Part shown: positions 1-9,095 of the stretch, piece after piece | Numbering within the stretch: the first letter of the stretch is position 1 | Layout of the letters: each line of letters starts with the position of its first letter | Assembly: GCF_010550695.1 (NCBI RefSeq) | Contig: NZ_JAAGOB010000001.1 | Location: forward strand, 372,001 to 436,000 | DNA length: 64,000 nucleotides | Origin: Phytoactinopolyspora alkaliphila | GTDB lineage: Bacteria; Actinomycetota; Actinomycetes; Jiangellales; Jiangellaceae | Direction of reading: 5' to 3' | Notes under the pieces: generated by a model | The model's database searches: none | What the model saw: the letters and a program-made list of their open reading frames with translations, nothing else | Told to the model about the DNA's origin: nothing | Position numbers and translations under genes: made by a program

Positions 1-21
1 TCGATGAGAACGGGGAGACGG

Positions 22-870
22 ATGCAAACGGTATGGCGAGGCTCGATCTCCTTCGGGCTGGTGTCGATCCCGGTACGGCTGGTGTCCGCCACGGAGGAGA
101 AAGACGTCAGCTTCCGGCAGGTGCATGCCACCGACGGCGGGCGGATCCGCTATCGCCGGTTCTGCGAGAAGGACGGCGACGAGGTCGCCTACGCCGACAT
201 CGCGAAGGGATACGAGCTGCCCGACGGCGAGATGGTGGTGCTGACCAGCGACGACCTAGCGGACCTCCCCGTGGCTTCGAGCCGGGCCGTGGACGTGCTC
301 GGCTTCGTGCCGTTCTCACAGATCGACCCGACGGCGCTGTCACGGGCCTACTACGTCGAGCCCACCGGAGACACCAAGCCGTATGTCCTGCTGCGTGACG
401 CGCTCGAGGAGTCTGGCCGGGTAGGCGTCGTCAAGGTGGCATTGCGCAACCGGGAGCGCCTCGCCGTGCTCCGCTCACACGAGGGCGTGCTGGTGGTGCA
501 GACCATGCTGTGGCCGGACGAGATCCGCCGTGCCGAGTTCGGCTTCCTCTCCGAGGATGTGCAGGTGCGCAAACAGGAGATGGCCATGGCCGAGTCCTAC
601 ATCGAGACACTGGCCGGCGACTTCGATCCGGACGAGTACACCGACGAGTACCGCGAGGCGGTGCTCGAACTGGTGGCCGCGCGCAGTGCAGGCGTCGAGC
701 CGGCGCAGCCCGCCGAGGAGCCAACCGAGGACAAGGTGGTCGACCTCATGGAGGCGCTGCGGCGCAGCGTCGAGCAGGCCAAGGACTCGAAGAAGGCGTC
801 GGCCAAGGACGCGCCGGCGAAAAAGGCGGCGGCGAAGAAGACGTCGGCGAAGAGCAAGAAGTCCGCTTGA
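22..870 (+). CDS. ku: Non-homologous end joining protein Ku
   Basis: Bacterial Ku binds double-strand DNA ends as a homodimer and recruits LigD in the cytoplasm. The N-terminus WRGSISFGLVSIPVRL and the core with LSRAYYVEP, and KPYVLLRDAL are characteristic of the family. After about residue 240 the protein becomes a Lys/Ala-rich basic tail (KKAAAKKTSAKSKK), the DNA-binding extension common in actinobacterial Ku. I chose ATG at 22 because MQTVWRGSISFG is the usual start and a GGGGAG stretch lies just upstream; an in-frame ATG at 4 would add six residues. No ligD is visible in the window. The gene converges on a Nudix gene across a strong hairpin. Confidence 0.95.
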   Translation: MQTVWRGSISFGLVSIPVRLVSATEEKDVSFRQVHATDGGRIRYRRFCEKDGDEVAYADIAKGYELPDGEMVVLTSDDLADLPVASSRAVDVLGFVPFSQIDPTALSRAYYVEPTGDTKPYVLLRDALEESGRVGVVKVALRNRERLAVLRSHEGVLVVQTMLWPDEIRRAEFGFLSEDVQVRKQEMAMAESYIETLAGDFDPDEYTDEYREAVLELVAARSAGVEPAQPAEEPTEDKVVDLMEALRRSVEQAKDSKKASAKDAPAKKAAAKKTSAKSKKSA

Positions 871-879
871 GTGCTGCGT

Positions 880-925
880 TGCGTCCTGCAGCTTGAGCGC
901 CACGGGCCACACTCTGCAGGACGCA
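880..925. terminator. Bidirectional hairpin between ku and the Nudix gene
   Basis: A perfect 12-bp inverted repeat (tgcgtcctgcag at 880-891, ctgcaggacgca at 914-925) with a 22-nt loop lies just after the ku stop and before the stop of the convergent gene. There is no T-tract, which is common in high-GC genomes. Confidence 0.6.
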
Positions 926-937
926 GTGGCGGGTGGA

Positions 938-1843
938 TCACGGAAAGAGTCGAGTGAGTGTCCCCGGGCCGATGGTCGCCGCGCCGGCCCGTTCCGCTCG
1001 GCTGCGAAGCTCCCGGTCGGCGGTGACGACGACGACGTGGTCCTGCGGACGAGCGGTCACGGCGGCCGCGGCGACTTCGACGACCGTGTCGTCCCCGTGT
1101 CCGGGTGCGCGTTTCACGGAGACCGAGACGGGGACACCGCGATCTCCGTCGGAGTCCGCCCCGCCGTCCGGCGCGTCGAGGCCGCGGGCGGCGCCTTCGA
1201 CCACCAGATGCACGTCCGGCCACCAGAGCGTGGCCGGCAGCCCGAGGTCGGAGGCGGGCAGGGGAGGGGACAGTGCCAGTTGATCCCGTAGCCTGGCCGC
1301 CGCGCCGGCCCGGTCTCGCCACCACCCGTCGGGGCGCGACCCGACGACGTTGGCACCGTCGACCACCAGGACCAGCCGACGTGGCAGTTGATCCCGGATG
1401 GAGGGCCACAGGGCACCGAAGGACGGGTGCAGGGGGAGCGCGTCTACCTGGTCGACGGGTATCCAGGTGATCGCCAGGCTCTCCGGATCGCTGGCGTAGG
1501 CGTCGAACGGCGTGGAGGCGGCGGCCACGACAGTCGTGTAGGACCAGGTGCCGTGGTCTTCGATCCAGGCGTGGCTGGGTCGCACGAGCTCCGGCGGCAC
1601 GGCCGCCTCCTCGTGGGCTTCGCGGACGGCCGCATCGAGCGCCGCTTCACCGGACGCTCTCGCACCTCCCGGCACCCCCCACGTTCCGCCGTGGTGACTC
1701 CACTCGGCTCGATGTTGCAACAGGACGCCGCGCGCGGGATCGACGAGCAGGAGGCCGGCAGAGCCGAACAGGCCCCAGTGCCGGTGCCCGCAAGAACACT
1801 CGATCCAGCCGTCGCCGTCGGTGCGGTGCCTGAGAGGACTCAT
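938..1843 (-). CDS. Nudix hydrolase fused to a NYN/PIN-like domain
   Basis: The N-terminal half is a Nudix hydrolase with a good Nudix box (GGARASGEAALDAAVREAHE, followed by E), the metal-binding motif for cleaving nucleoside-diphosphate-linked substrates. It is preceded by a short motif, CSCGHRHWG, that may bind zinc. The C-terminal half starts at LVLVVDGANVVGS and ends with VVVTADRELRSRAERAGA, the Asp-rich pattern of NYN/PIN-type nuclease folds. ATG at 1843 gives MSPLRHRTDG and avoids a long overlap with the divergent epimerase. The product may act on nucleotides or RNA; the substrate cannot be read from sequence. Confidence 0.8.
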   Translation of the reverse strand: MSPLRHRTDGDGWIECSCGHRHWGLFGSAGLLLVDPARGVLLQHRAEWSHHGGTWGVPGGARASGEAALDAAVREAHEEAAVPPELVRPSHAWIEDHGTWSYTTVVAAASTPFDAYASDPESLAITWIPVDQVDALPLHPSFGALWPSIRDQLPRRLVLVVDGANVVGSRPDGWWRDRAGAAARLRDQLALSPPLPASDLGLPATLWWPDVHLVVEGAARGLDAPDGGADSDGDRGVPVSVSVKRAPGHGDDTVVEVAAAAVTARPQDHVVVVTADRELRSRAERAGAATIGPGTLTRLFP

Positions 1844-1868
1844 CGACACCCAGCGTAGGGTGAGCGCC

Positions 1869-2783
1869 GTGATCAGTCTCAATGAGGTGGGCGGTGCCGC
1901 CGAGCACACGCTCCGGCATGGTGACCAGACAGCTGTCGTCGTGGAGGCGGGAGGCGGGTTGCGTACCTACTCCGTGGCGGGTGTGGACGTGGTGGCGGGC
2001 TACCCGGCCGGGACGGTGTGCTCGAGCGCGCGCGGGCAGTGGCTCATGCCGTGGCCGAACCGGCTCCGGGAAGGCCGGTACACCTTCCAAGGCGAGGAGT
2101 ACCGCACGCCCGTCGACCCAGGAACGCCGACCGCCATTCACGGCCTTGTCCGGTGGCTTCCGTTCCAGCTGCTCGCACGGGACGAGACTTCGGTCGAACT
2201 GGGTGCCGTGCTGCCGGCCCGCCCGGGCTATCCGTGGACACTTCGCATGTGGACTCGCTGGTCACTCGACGACACCGGGCTCACCTCAGAGATCTCCGTG
2301 ATGAACATGAGCGCCGACGACGCCCCTTTCGCGGCAGGCACCCACCCGTACCTGCATGTCGGCGACGCTCTGGTCGACGACGTCGTCGTGACGGTGCCAG
2401 GTTCCACTGCGCTGCACGGTGAGCACAGCGTGCTGACCGAACGCCGGCCCGTGGACGCGGAGACCGACTTCCGCGTTGGGCGTGAGGTGGGCAGCAGCCA
2501 GCTCGGCCTGTACACCGACCTCGCCCGGGACGACTCGGGCCACGCCCGCACGGTCGCCGAACGTCCGGACGGCTGGCGGATCACCCTCTGGCAGGACGAG
2601 GCATGGCCGTTCGTGCTCTTATACACAGCGGACAACGTCCGGCCTGAGGAGGGCGTCCGGCGGTCTCTGGCGGTCGAGCCGATGACGGCTCCCGCGGATG
2701 CGTTCAACAGCGGCGATCATCTCATCGTCCTCGAACCCGGCGGCGCGTTCGAGGGTACGTGGGGGATTTCGGCCACCCGGTGA
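1869..2783 (+). CDS. Aldose 1-epimerase family protein
   Basis: Galactose-mutarotase-like enzyme that interconverts alpha and beta anomers of aldoses. Family features are the early QWLMPWPNRLREGRYTF segment, the TPTAIHGLVR block with the conserved His, AAGTHPYLHVG with the second His, and the C-terminal SLAVEPMTAPADAFNSGDHLIVLEPG with the catalytic Glu. At about 304 residues the length is normal. GTG at 1869 follows a weak GTAGGG; GTG at 1860 is also possible. It lies head to head with the Nudix gene and is followed by a hairpin terminator. Confidence 0.9.
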   Translation: MISLNEVGGAAEHTLRHGDQTAVVVEAGGGLRTYSVAGVDVVAGYPAGTVCSSARGQWLMPWPNRLREGRYTFQGEEYRTPVDPGTPTAIHGLVRWLPFQLLARDETSVELGAVLPARPGYPWTLRMWTRWSLDDTGLTSEISVMNMSADDAPFAAGTHPYLHVGDALVDDVVVTVPGSTALHGEHSVLTERRPVDAETDFRVGREVGSSQLGLYTDLARDDSGHARTVAERPDGWRITLWQDEAWPFVLLYTADNVRPEEGVRRSLAVEPMTAPADAFNSGDHLIVLEPGGAFEGTWGISATR

Positions 2784-2805
2784 CACCCGGCCGCGTGGCC
2801 GGGTG
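2784..2805 (+). terminator. Hairpin after the epimerase gene
   Basis: A perfect 9-bp stem (cacccggcc / ggccgggtg) with a GCGT loop begins right after the epimerase stop codon. Confidence 0.6.
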
Positions 2806-2843
2806 CGCACGTCCGGCGTCGGCGTACCGATAGTGTCCAGCTC

Positions 2844-3971
2844 GTGGCGAGACTGAGGGAACCGGCACCCATGGAGCTGGCGGACTATGAACGGACGTTC
2901 CGGCGCAGCGGGCTGCCGTTGTTCATCGAGGACTACTCCGCCAGCAGCGACGTCTTCACCCGTGCCGCGCCGTTCCTGGCGCTGGTGTTCATCGCGGAGA
3001 TGCTCGGCGCGATCGATCTGGACTGGCCGGTCCTGGTCAATGTGATCGCCGCCGTCGGCGGACTTGCGGTGCTGATAATGGCGTTCGGCTTGTTCAATCG
3101 GCTTCTCGGCCGTGAATTCTGGACACTGCCACAACGGATCGGGCCTCCGGAGCTCGCGGCGTTCGTGTTCATTCCCGCCTTGCTGCCGTTGATCTTCGGT
3201 GGTCAGCTCCGCCAGGTTCTCCTCGTGATCGCCGGGAACGCGCTTCTCCTCGGCCTGGTCTACCTGGTGGTGGGCTACGGCCTGCTGGCCACGGTGTTCT
3301 GGTCACTGACGCGAGTGGCCGACGAGCTGGCGGACTCGCTGGTGCGCCTGGTCCGAGCGCTACCTCTGCTGCTGGTGTTCTCACTTGTGCTGTTCCTCAA
3401 CGCGGAGATGTGGCAGGTCTTCTCCACGATGCCGCGCGCTTTCGTGTGGCTCGTCGGCGGGCTCTTCGTCGGTCTCGGCGGACTCTTCCTGATCCTGCGG
3501 ATCCCCGGCCAGGTGCGCCATCTGGAGGACGACGTCCGTGGTGACACTCCGCCGCTGAGCCGCCGGCAACGGGCCAATGTGGGCCTGACGCTGGTGATCA
3601 GCCAGGCGCTGCAGGTATTCGTCGTCAGTGTGGGCATCGGGCTGTTCTTCGTGGCGTTCGGCGCGCTGGCCGTCGGCGGTGAAGTCCGGGCCGCGTGGGA
3701 CGTCACCGATGGGATGTGGTCCTACCGGCTTGAGCTGCTGGGCAACGAGATATTGATCACGGAGGCGTTGCTGCGCGTAGCGGCCGGCATGGCAGCCATC
3801 ACCGGTCTGTACTACGCAATCTCCATCCTCACCGACGCGACGTACCGGGAGGAGTTCCTTGAGGGCGTGACAGCCGAGATGAGTGAGGTTTTCGAGGCCC
3901 GTGCGCGCTATCTTGAACTCAGGCAGGCTGCCGGTGTCGCCGACGTCGCCGGCGTCCGAATCCCTGAGTGA
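2844..3971 (+). CDS. Polytopic membrane protein of unknown function
   Basis: About 375 residues with roughly seven or eight hydrophobic segments. These include FLALVFIAEMLGAIDL, LVNVIAAVGGLAVLIMAFGL, ELAAFVFIPALLPLIF, LLLVFSLVLFLNAEM and VVSVGIGLFFVAFGALAV. A charged cytoplasmic loop (RHLEDDVRGDTPPLSRRQ) sits in the middle and a soluble helical tail at the end. I do not recognise a named family. GTG at 2844 is used; ATG at 2871 (MELADYER) is an alternative. The gene stands alone before the tRNA and its codon use matches the chromosome. Confidence 0.75.
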   Translation: MARLREPAPMELADYERTFRRSGLPLFIEDYSASSDVFTRAAPFLALVFIAEMLGAIDLDWPVLVNVIAAVGGLAVLIMAFGLFNRLLGREFWTLPQRIGPPELAAFVFIPALLPLIFGGQLRQVLLVIAGNALLLGLVYLVVGYGLLATVFWSLTRVADELADSLVRLVRALPLLLVFSLVLFLNAEMWQVFSTMPRAFVWLVGGLFVGLGGLFLILRIPGQVRHLEDDVRGDTPPLSRRQRANVGLTLVISQALQVFVVSVGIGLFFVAFGALAVGGEVRAAWDVTDGMWSYRLELLGNEILITEALLRVAAGMAAITGLYYAISILTDATYREEFLEGVTAEMSEVFEARARYLELRQAAGVADVAGVRIPE

Positions 3972-3988
3972 TCGACCGAGCCTGGTGG

Positions 3989-4020
3989 TTGGACAGATGC
4001 CCTCCAGTGTTTGGTACAGT
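3989..4020 (+). promoter_or_regulatory. Possible promoter of tRNA-Leu
   Basis: A TTGGAC element (3989-3994) and a TACAGT element (4015-4020) lie 38-70 bp upstream of the tRNA. The spacing of 20 bp is longer than ideal, so this is tentative. Confidence 0.3.
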
Positions 4021-4057
4021 TAGGCCCGCCGCGGCGCTATGAAAGGCGCCGACACCT

Positions 4058-4142
4058 GTCCGGGTGGCGGAATAGGCAGACGCGCTAGCTTGAGGTGCTA
4101 GTCCCCGTAAAGGGGGTGGGGGTTCAAGTCCCCCCTCGGACA
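4058..4142 (+). tRNA. tRNA-Leu (GAG)
   Basis: A class II tRNA with a long variable arm. The acceptor stem pairs GTCCGGG (4058-4064) with CTCGGAC (4135-4141). The anticodon stem CTAGC/GCTAG encloses loop TTGAGGT with anticodon GAG. The variable arm is a CCCC/GGGG hairpin, and GGTTCAAGTCC is a canonical T arm. CCA is not encoded. Its last 20 bp are duplicated at 13174-13193. Confidence 0.93.
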
Positions 4143-4143
4143 C
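4124..4143 (+). repeat. Att-like direct repeat, left copy (tRNA 3' end)
   Basis: The sequence tcaagtcccccctcggacac covers the 3' end of tRNA-Leu and recurs exactly at 13174-13193 in the same orientation. A duplicated tRNA 3' end is the standard footprint of site-specific integration. The two copies bound about 9.07 kb of IS-rich accessory DNA. Confidence 0.75.
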
Positions 4144-4612
4144 TCCGCAGGTCTCTGATGCCTGCCTTGCGCAGGATCGATCGCACCGTCTCGGTGCTGA
4201 TCGTGACTTGGTGGACCTCGGTCAAGTACTCCAGCAGCTTGGACAAGCTCCACGTCGTGAACGGGCGGTCGAGTTGTTGCGGCGGGGTCTTGGCCACCCG
4301 GCAAATGAGCTTTCGCACCACGGGGCCGAACGTAGGCGGACGGCCCTGCTCCATTTGGGTCCAGTGCTGCGAACCCGTGCTCGTTGAACGCGTGGATCAC
4401 CTCCCGCACATACTGCGGAGACGCGGCAAACATCGCTGCGGTGTCGGTCGTGCTGCGTCCTTGAAACGACGCCTGCACGATCCCCGCCCGGCGCAGCCGG
4501 ATCCGGTCCTTCGTCGTCCGAGTGATCTTCACCAGTCGTTGGGCTTCCTCGGGCTGCAACTCGCGGACGAACACCTCAGGCTGTCGAGCCATCAGCACCA
4601 CCTCCGGCGACA
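4144..4612 (-). pseudogene. IS630-family transposase, N-terminal half, frameshifted
   Basis: Reading from about 4590 leftwards, the peptide begins MARQPEVFVRELQPEEAQRL, then RAGIVQASFQGRSTTDTAAM and YVREVIHAFNEHGFAALDPN. This is the helix-turn-helix half of an IS630 transposase. The reading frame then shifts near 4350 and continues as TFGPVVRKLICRVAKTPPQQ, SLSKLLEYLTEVHQVTISTE and TVRSILRKAGIRDLRSVRG. The sequence stops exactly at the tRNA/att boundary, so the DDE catalytic half is missing here. A DDE half of the same family lies at 8430-8990 in the opposite relative order. Confidence 0.75.
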
Positions 4613-4835
4613 GCCTTCCGGCCTCCATGTGGTGGATCAAGTCGACACGATTACAGCGGCAACCTTCTGGGAGAGGCACTAGCTACTTTGCCGGGGCCCA
4701 GCGTGGAATGGAGACACGGAAGCATCGATGTGAGAAGATCGTGGCATCGGGCGGCTGAAATGAACAATATCCATTACGAGCAGCAACCGGGCTCCCCAGT
4801 GCGGTCGTCCCGTTCTGCCTAGGAGGCCATGACTG

Positions 4836-5342
4836 ATGCGCGTGCGACTCGCGAGCGTATATGTCAGCGTCTTTCTTCTCACCGTAGTTGGATGCGCCGA
4901 AGAGAACGAGGGAGCTAACGACCCTGTGCCCACGTCGTCGGACGATTCCCACACTCCCGGCTATGGCGCTGCGGACTTTGCCGACGGCATCGATCTTACT
5001 GTTTCCGGCGATTCCGGCATCATCGATCGTGCAGTAGCCTTTCATCCGTCGGACTCTGATGAGCTGTCCCACGAACAGATGGAGCGTCTCGCGTCGGGCG
5101 ATTCTGTTCTGAGCCATGAAGGCATACGAGGATTCGACGTCGTAGTCGTCTACCGCACCGGCCCATACTGCGGGCTCCTACCCTCGGTAGACGTCGCAAG
5201 CAATGACCGGCCAGTGATTGAGGTAACTCCTCGCGCCGCGAGTGAAGGTACGTGCGAGTCTATGGAGTTTGACGAGGCAGTTGGTTTCAAGATAGCACAT
5301 GGGTTCGATCCCGACGAACTTGACGTCATCGTACATCAATAG
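4836..5342 (+). CDS. Putative lipoprotein, island-borne, unknown function
   Basis: 168 residues with an N-terminal hydrophobic stretch and a lipobox-like LLTVVGC ending at Cys20, so it is probably lipidated and anchored outside the membrane. The mature part is acidic. It has two further cysteines (GPYCGLLP, EGTCESMEF) that could form a disulfide. ATG at 4836 follows an AGGAGG at 4820-4826 with good spacing. The gene is clearly less GC-rich than the chromosome, consistent with acquisition with the island. No family was recognised. Confidence 0.65.
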   Translation: MRVRLASVYVSVFLLTVVGCAEENEGANDPVPTSSDDSHTPGYGAADFADGIDLTVSGDSGIIDRAVAFHPSDSDELSHEQMERLASGDSVLSHEGIRGFDVVVVYRTGPYCGLLPSVDVASNDRPVIEVTPRAASEGTCESMEFDEAVGFKIAHGFDPDELDVIVHQ

Positions 5343-5854
5343 AAGAACCCAGCTTCGCTTACGGACGGGTACGCCTACAGCGATAGAGCGTCGCGCCCGG
5401 GAAGGAACCCATCGCCGCCGCGACCAAGGCAACGGGACCCATTTGGGCGCAGGGGTACTGGTCGTGCTTCTCTGACACGTCACGGTAGTTGTCCGTATGG
5501 TGTCAGTGAGCCTGCTGTAGAGCGGCCACACGACGTCGGCGTGTCGCCGCACGCCACCAGTACCACCACCGTTTTCGCTGCCACGTGTTCGTGCCTTTCG
5601 AGCGCCCGGCTGTCCCCCGACCGCATAGGATCGATGCCATCCACACGACACATGCATCCGAAACAGCGGCTGCCACAAACGTGTGACTGGCAACGGGCGG
5701 ATCGTTGCCAATCATCTTCAAGCGTTGACATTTCCACTCTTGGGAGTACGCGCTGTTAAGCTCGTGACGACTAAGCCAGTAGGGGGTTTGTGTTTAGGGG
5801 CGGATCGCGTAATGTTAGTTCGTCTTCGGGCTGTAGCATCGGGTTGGGGTAGGC
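5343..5854. other. Gene-free stretch
   Basis: Lower-GC sequence between the lipoprotein and the protease. I see no convincing coding frame, RNA or repeat. Confidence 0.5.
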
Positions 5855-7172
5855 ATGGGGTTTCGAAGGACTGTATTCAGAATTCATTCAAGTTCGGTAG
5901 CACCAGCGGTTACGCCTTTTCTGGTCATCGCAGTAGCGCTGAGCGGTGGTACTATTGCTGATGCCGCCAATCTAGACACTATTGAGGATTCCACGCTAGA
6001 CCTCGACGATGCCATAGAGACAAGAAACGCTCTCGGATTTCGCTCAGATGCGGATTACATACGAGAGCTCCATGGAAGCACCACAGATGTTGGGACTGCT
6101 GAATACGGCCTACCTATGACGCAAGACGAGTTCGCAGAATTTGAGCGGCGCGTTGATCTGCAGTCGTTGACGGAGGATCGGTTTGAGCCCGCAGCGCGGG
6201 CGGAGAAAAGCTTTGCTGGAATCTATTTCGATCACTCGTTGCACGGTATTCCGGTTGTGCTGACGACTGGAAGTGTCGATGAAATGAAGACTGTTCTTGA
6301 ACGCGCCGAACCGCGACTTGTGGACGATTTTATAGTTCGACAAACCGACTTCACGGAACGTGATCTCGAAACTGCAGCCGATAAACTCTTCGCGAACTAC
6401 GCCGACTACATTGGTGACGTTGAAGTGTATTCGGTATCTGTGGATACCTCGCAGTCTGAATTGGTCGTCGGCATTCGGGTCGAGCAAATGAGTCTAGCCA
6501 TGGCTAAGTCAGGTGCTGTGCCGATCGACAAGAGAGAGGTTCCATTCCGCGTCGAGCGTGGCGAACCGTCGATTGAGGTCGCGTGCACATCTCGCGAGTA
6601 TTGTACTTCTCCCATGAAAGCTGGAAATGTTATCCGCCGAGGATCGACAGACGGCTCGAGATGCACCATGGGGTTTCACATCGTCCGAAATGGTGTCCGT
6701 CAATTCGTATCAGCTGGTCATTGCAGCTACAACAATTCGACCTTGTGGTATCAGAGGGTACGGGCATGTGGGATCCCTCCAAGGATCCGCATACGGCTCG
6801 GGCATTGACGCGATGCGTGTCAGTATGCCGAGTTCTCAAGTATCCAGGGTTATTTACGGGCTGTCGGGGCCGGTGACGTCGGTGGGTATTCCCAGGCAAG
6901 GCGAGGTAGTGAGGATGAGTAAGGGTCGGAGTGCCTCGACTGCGACCGGGACTGTCACTGATAGCTACACGACTTGGACAGGGACGGCATGCCAGTGCAC
7001 TCAGCGCGGTGCCGATACAAGCATTTCTTCCCAGGGAGGGGACAGTGGTTCTCCCATCTTCAGAGGGACATCCCCGAAAACGGCGCTCGGAATAAACTCC
7101 ACGAGCGCAGGAAGGTTCGCTAGAATGAGTGATATCCTGTCATTCTTTGGCGCCAGCCTGTATGTAGGGTAG
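5855..7172 (+). pseudogene. Chymotrypsin-like (S1, alpha-lytic type) secreted protease, frameshifted
   Basis: The first frame (from ATG 5855) has a signal peptide (residues 1-38, ending TIADAAN). A pro-region of about 200 residues follows, and then the catalytic His in FVSAGHC (His289). Near 6745-6757 the frame changes. The second frame continues with GYGHVGSLQ, the catalytic Asp in YGSGIDAMRV, the trypsin-like SVGIPRQGEVVRMSKG, and GGDSGSP with the nucleophilic Ser, ending at 7172. All triad residues survive but in two frames. This points to a recent inactivating indel, a base-call error or, less likely, programmed frameshifting. Codon use and GC are unlike the flanks. It was probably secreted to digest external protein. 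Confidence 0.75.
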
Positions 7173-7602
7173 AAGGAGATCCGCCGCAGTGCGATGAGCC
7201 GGGACCGCGAGAGAGGAAACGCGACCGAGATAGCGCACGAACTTCCCAAGATTAATTTGAGTAGAGTAAAGATCCCTAGTGATCCGTGTTTGAAGGTGGC
7301 TGACGGTGAGCCCAGATCTTTCGTGAGCCGGGCGTTGGCGCTCGTCACGGCGCGATAGCTGCGGCGTTGGGGTGAATTTTGGCAGGCGGGTGTGACAGGG
7401 TGCCCGGGTGTCGTCTCGGGTGGGCGCCGGTTCCATGGTCCGGGTTGGTGCGCGGGTTCGTCGGGATGAGGGCATGTGTGTGCTGGTCAGTCTGACGCGC
7501 GACATATCCCGCCAATCAACTATGCCGACCCGCCGGACCTGCCCGCCCTCGCGACCAGCACGGATACCGGCCAGGTCGGCATGACCTGAACATCGGCGTA
7601 AC
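7173..7602. other. Gene-free stretch before IS relics
   Basis: No supportable gene. GC rises again after about 7340, which suggests a junction between the low-GC cargo and the high-GC IS material. Confidence 0.4.
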
Positions 7603-7843
7603 CCATGTTCGCCCGCAACCGCGACGCAATTGAAGCCCACCTGACCATCGTGTTCGCCGCCCTGGCCGTCTCGCGAACCATCCAGTGACGGACCGGCCTC
7701 ACGCTCCGCCGAGTACTACGCACCCTGCGACCGCTGCGCTCAGCGACCATCGCGATCAACGTCGCGATCCAGACCTTCCCACCCGAGCTGACCGACGATC
7801 AGCAAGCCATCATCGACGCCATCGTCACGCACCAAAGCAAATG
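7603..7843 (+). pseudogene. C-terminal relic of an IS1634/IS4-type transposase
   Basis: The frame from 7603 reads RDAIEAHLTIVFAALAVSRT and, after an in-frame TGA at about 7684, RTGLTLRRVLRTLRPLRSAT and FPPELTDDQQAII. RDAIEAHLTIVFAALAVxR and the LRPLRSxxI tail are typical of the C-terminus of IS1634-like transposases. Only about 80 codons remain, with at least one stop. Confidence 0.6.
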
Positions 7844-7845
7844 AG

Positions 7846-8359
7846 CAAACTCAGGTTTGAACGTCGCCGCCGCGCCTTGCTTGTCACTGTGCGCGGTGAC
7901 CAGGGTGGCGTCCACATCGATGATCAATGGATCAGCCGCGTGGATGTCATGGTCGGGCGCGTCGTCGCCGGCGTGCTCCCATACCCGGGCCCGAGCCTAC
8001 GCCCGGGCGGGATCGATCGCGGCAAACGCCCGGCCGGCGTCCGCAGCGAGGGTGTCGATCAGCCGGGACACCGTCGGATCCGACGCCACCGGACCATTAC
8101 ACGCCCGGCTGGCGGCGGACCTTGGCGATGTCAGCCAGACAGTCCCCACCGAGTGCGAGACTGACCGCGAGATCACAGACAATCTTGGCCGGATCATGGA
8201 CCGCGAGCGGTTTCCGCCACGGCGCCAGGACTGCGACAACGCACGATCCAGACCGACGGCACGCACCGCGTCGACCAGCAGCAGCCCACCAGCAGACGAC
8301 ATGATCCCTGTTCCGGATACATCAACACGAGCACGCGGATAGAACCCGGTTGTCTTCAA
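7846..8359 (-). pseudogene. N-terminal relic of an IS1380-family transposase
   Basis: Reading leftwards from 8359 it starts MKTTGFYPRARVDVSGTG, then SSAGGLLLVDAVRAVGLDRA, which matches the N-terminus of IS1380 transposases. The frame is lost and regained several times: VASDPTVSRLIDTLAADA, and later DPLIIDVDATLVTAHSDK with the first catalytic Asp region. The sequence ends near 7846 beside the IS1634-like relic. It is non-functional. Confidence 0.65.
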
Positions 8360-8429
8360 CTGGAAAGTGCTCCTCGACTCCGCACGATGTGGACCTTAGA
8401 TAAGTCACATCATTGCAGATCAGGGGCCC

Positions 8430-8990
8430 TTTCTACGTTATCGACACGCGACACCCACGCATCAGCCACGAAAGCGGCGGGTTAGCTTCCTTGAGGATCT
8501 CATCTGCGGTCTTGGTTCACACGAGTGGGTGGCATCGGTCGTTCCAGCCATCGATGAAGGTGCGGATTTTGGCGTTGAGGTCCTTGACCGAGCCGAAGGA
8601 GCTGCGATAGATGGCCTGGCGCTCGATGATGCCGAATCAGACCTCTACGAGATTGAGCCACGACCCGGAGGTGGCGTGAAGTGGACGTGGATCCGCGGTT
8701 TCGCCTCCAGCCAGGGCGCGGACTTCGGCCTTATTGTGCGCGGCGTAGTTGTCCATCACCCAGGTGCAGCGCCACGCCGGGGTAGGCGCGGGCGACCTGC
8801 TTGAGAAACGCGAGGAACTCCTGATGTCGGTGACGCGGCTTGCATGTTGCGGTGACCTTGCCGGTGGCGATCTCCAGTGCGGCGAACAAGGTCGAGGTGC
8901 CGTGACGCTTGTAGTCGTGCGTCCGGCGCTCGGGCAGTCCGGGCTGCATCGGCAGCATCGGCGCGGTAGACAGGTCAGGCGGTACCAATG
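8430..8990 (-). pseudogene. IS630-family transposase, C-terminal DDE half, frameshifted
   Basis: Read right to left, the pieces are RTHDYKRHGTSTLFAALEIA, then HRHQEFLAFLKQVARAYPGV, VMDNYAAHNKAEV, HATSGSWLNLVEVWF and finally the region around VKDLNAKIRTFIDGWNDRCH. This is the DDE core and C-terminus of an IS630 transposase, with frame changes. The N-terminal half is absent here; a matching half is at 4144-4612. Confidence 0.7.
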
Positions 8991-9095
8991 ATCAAGCCAC
9001 GACTGCAAACTACCAAGGTCGCCGGTCCAGCCGCAATTCGGTTAGCACCAGCTGGCGTGGCCGTTTGCCACGGTCCCGGCATCGCCGATCTCGGG

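Noticed and set aside
4098..4143. Protein tail CPRGDLNPHPLYGD on the minus strand
   Set aside because: It is the antisense translation of tRNA-Leu, a known false-protein pattern.
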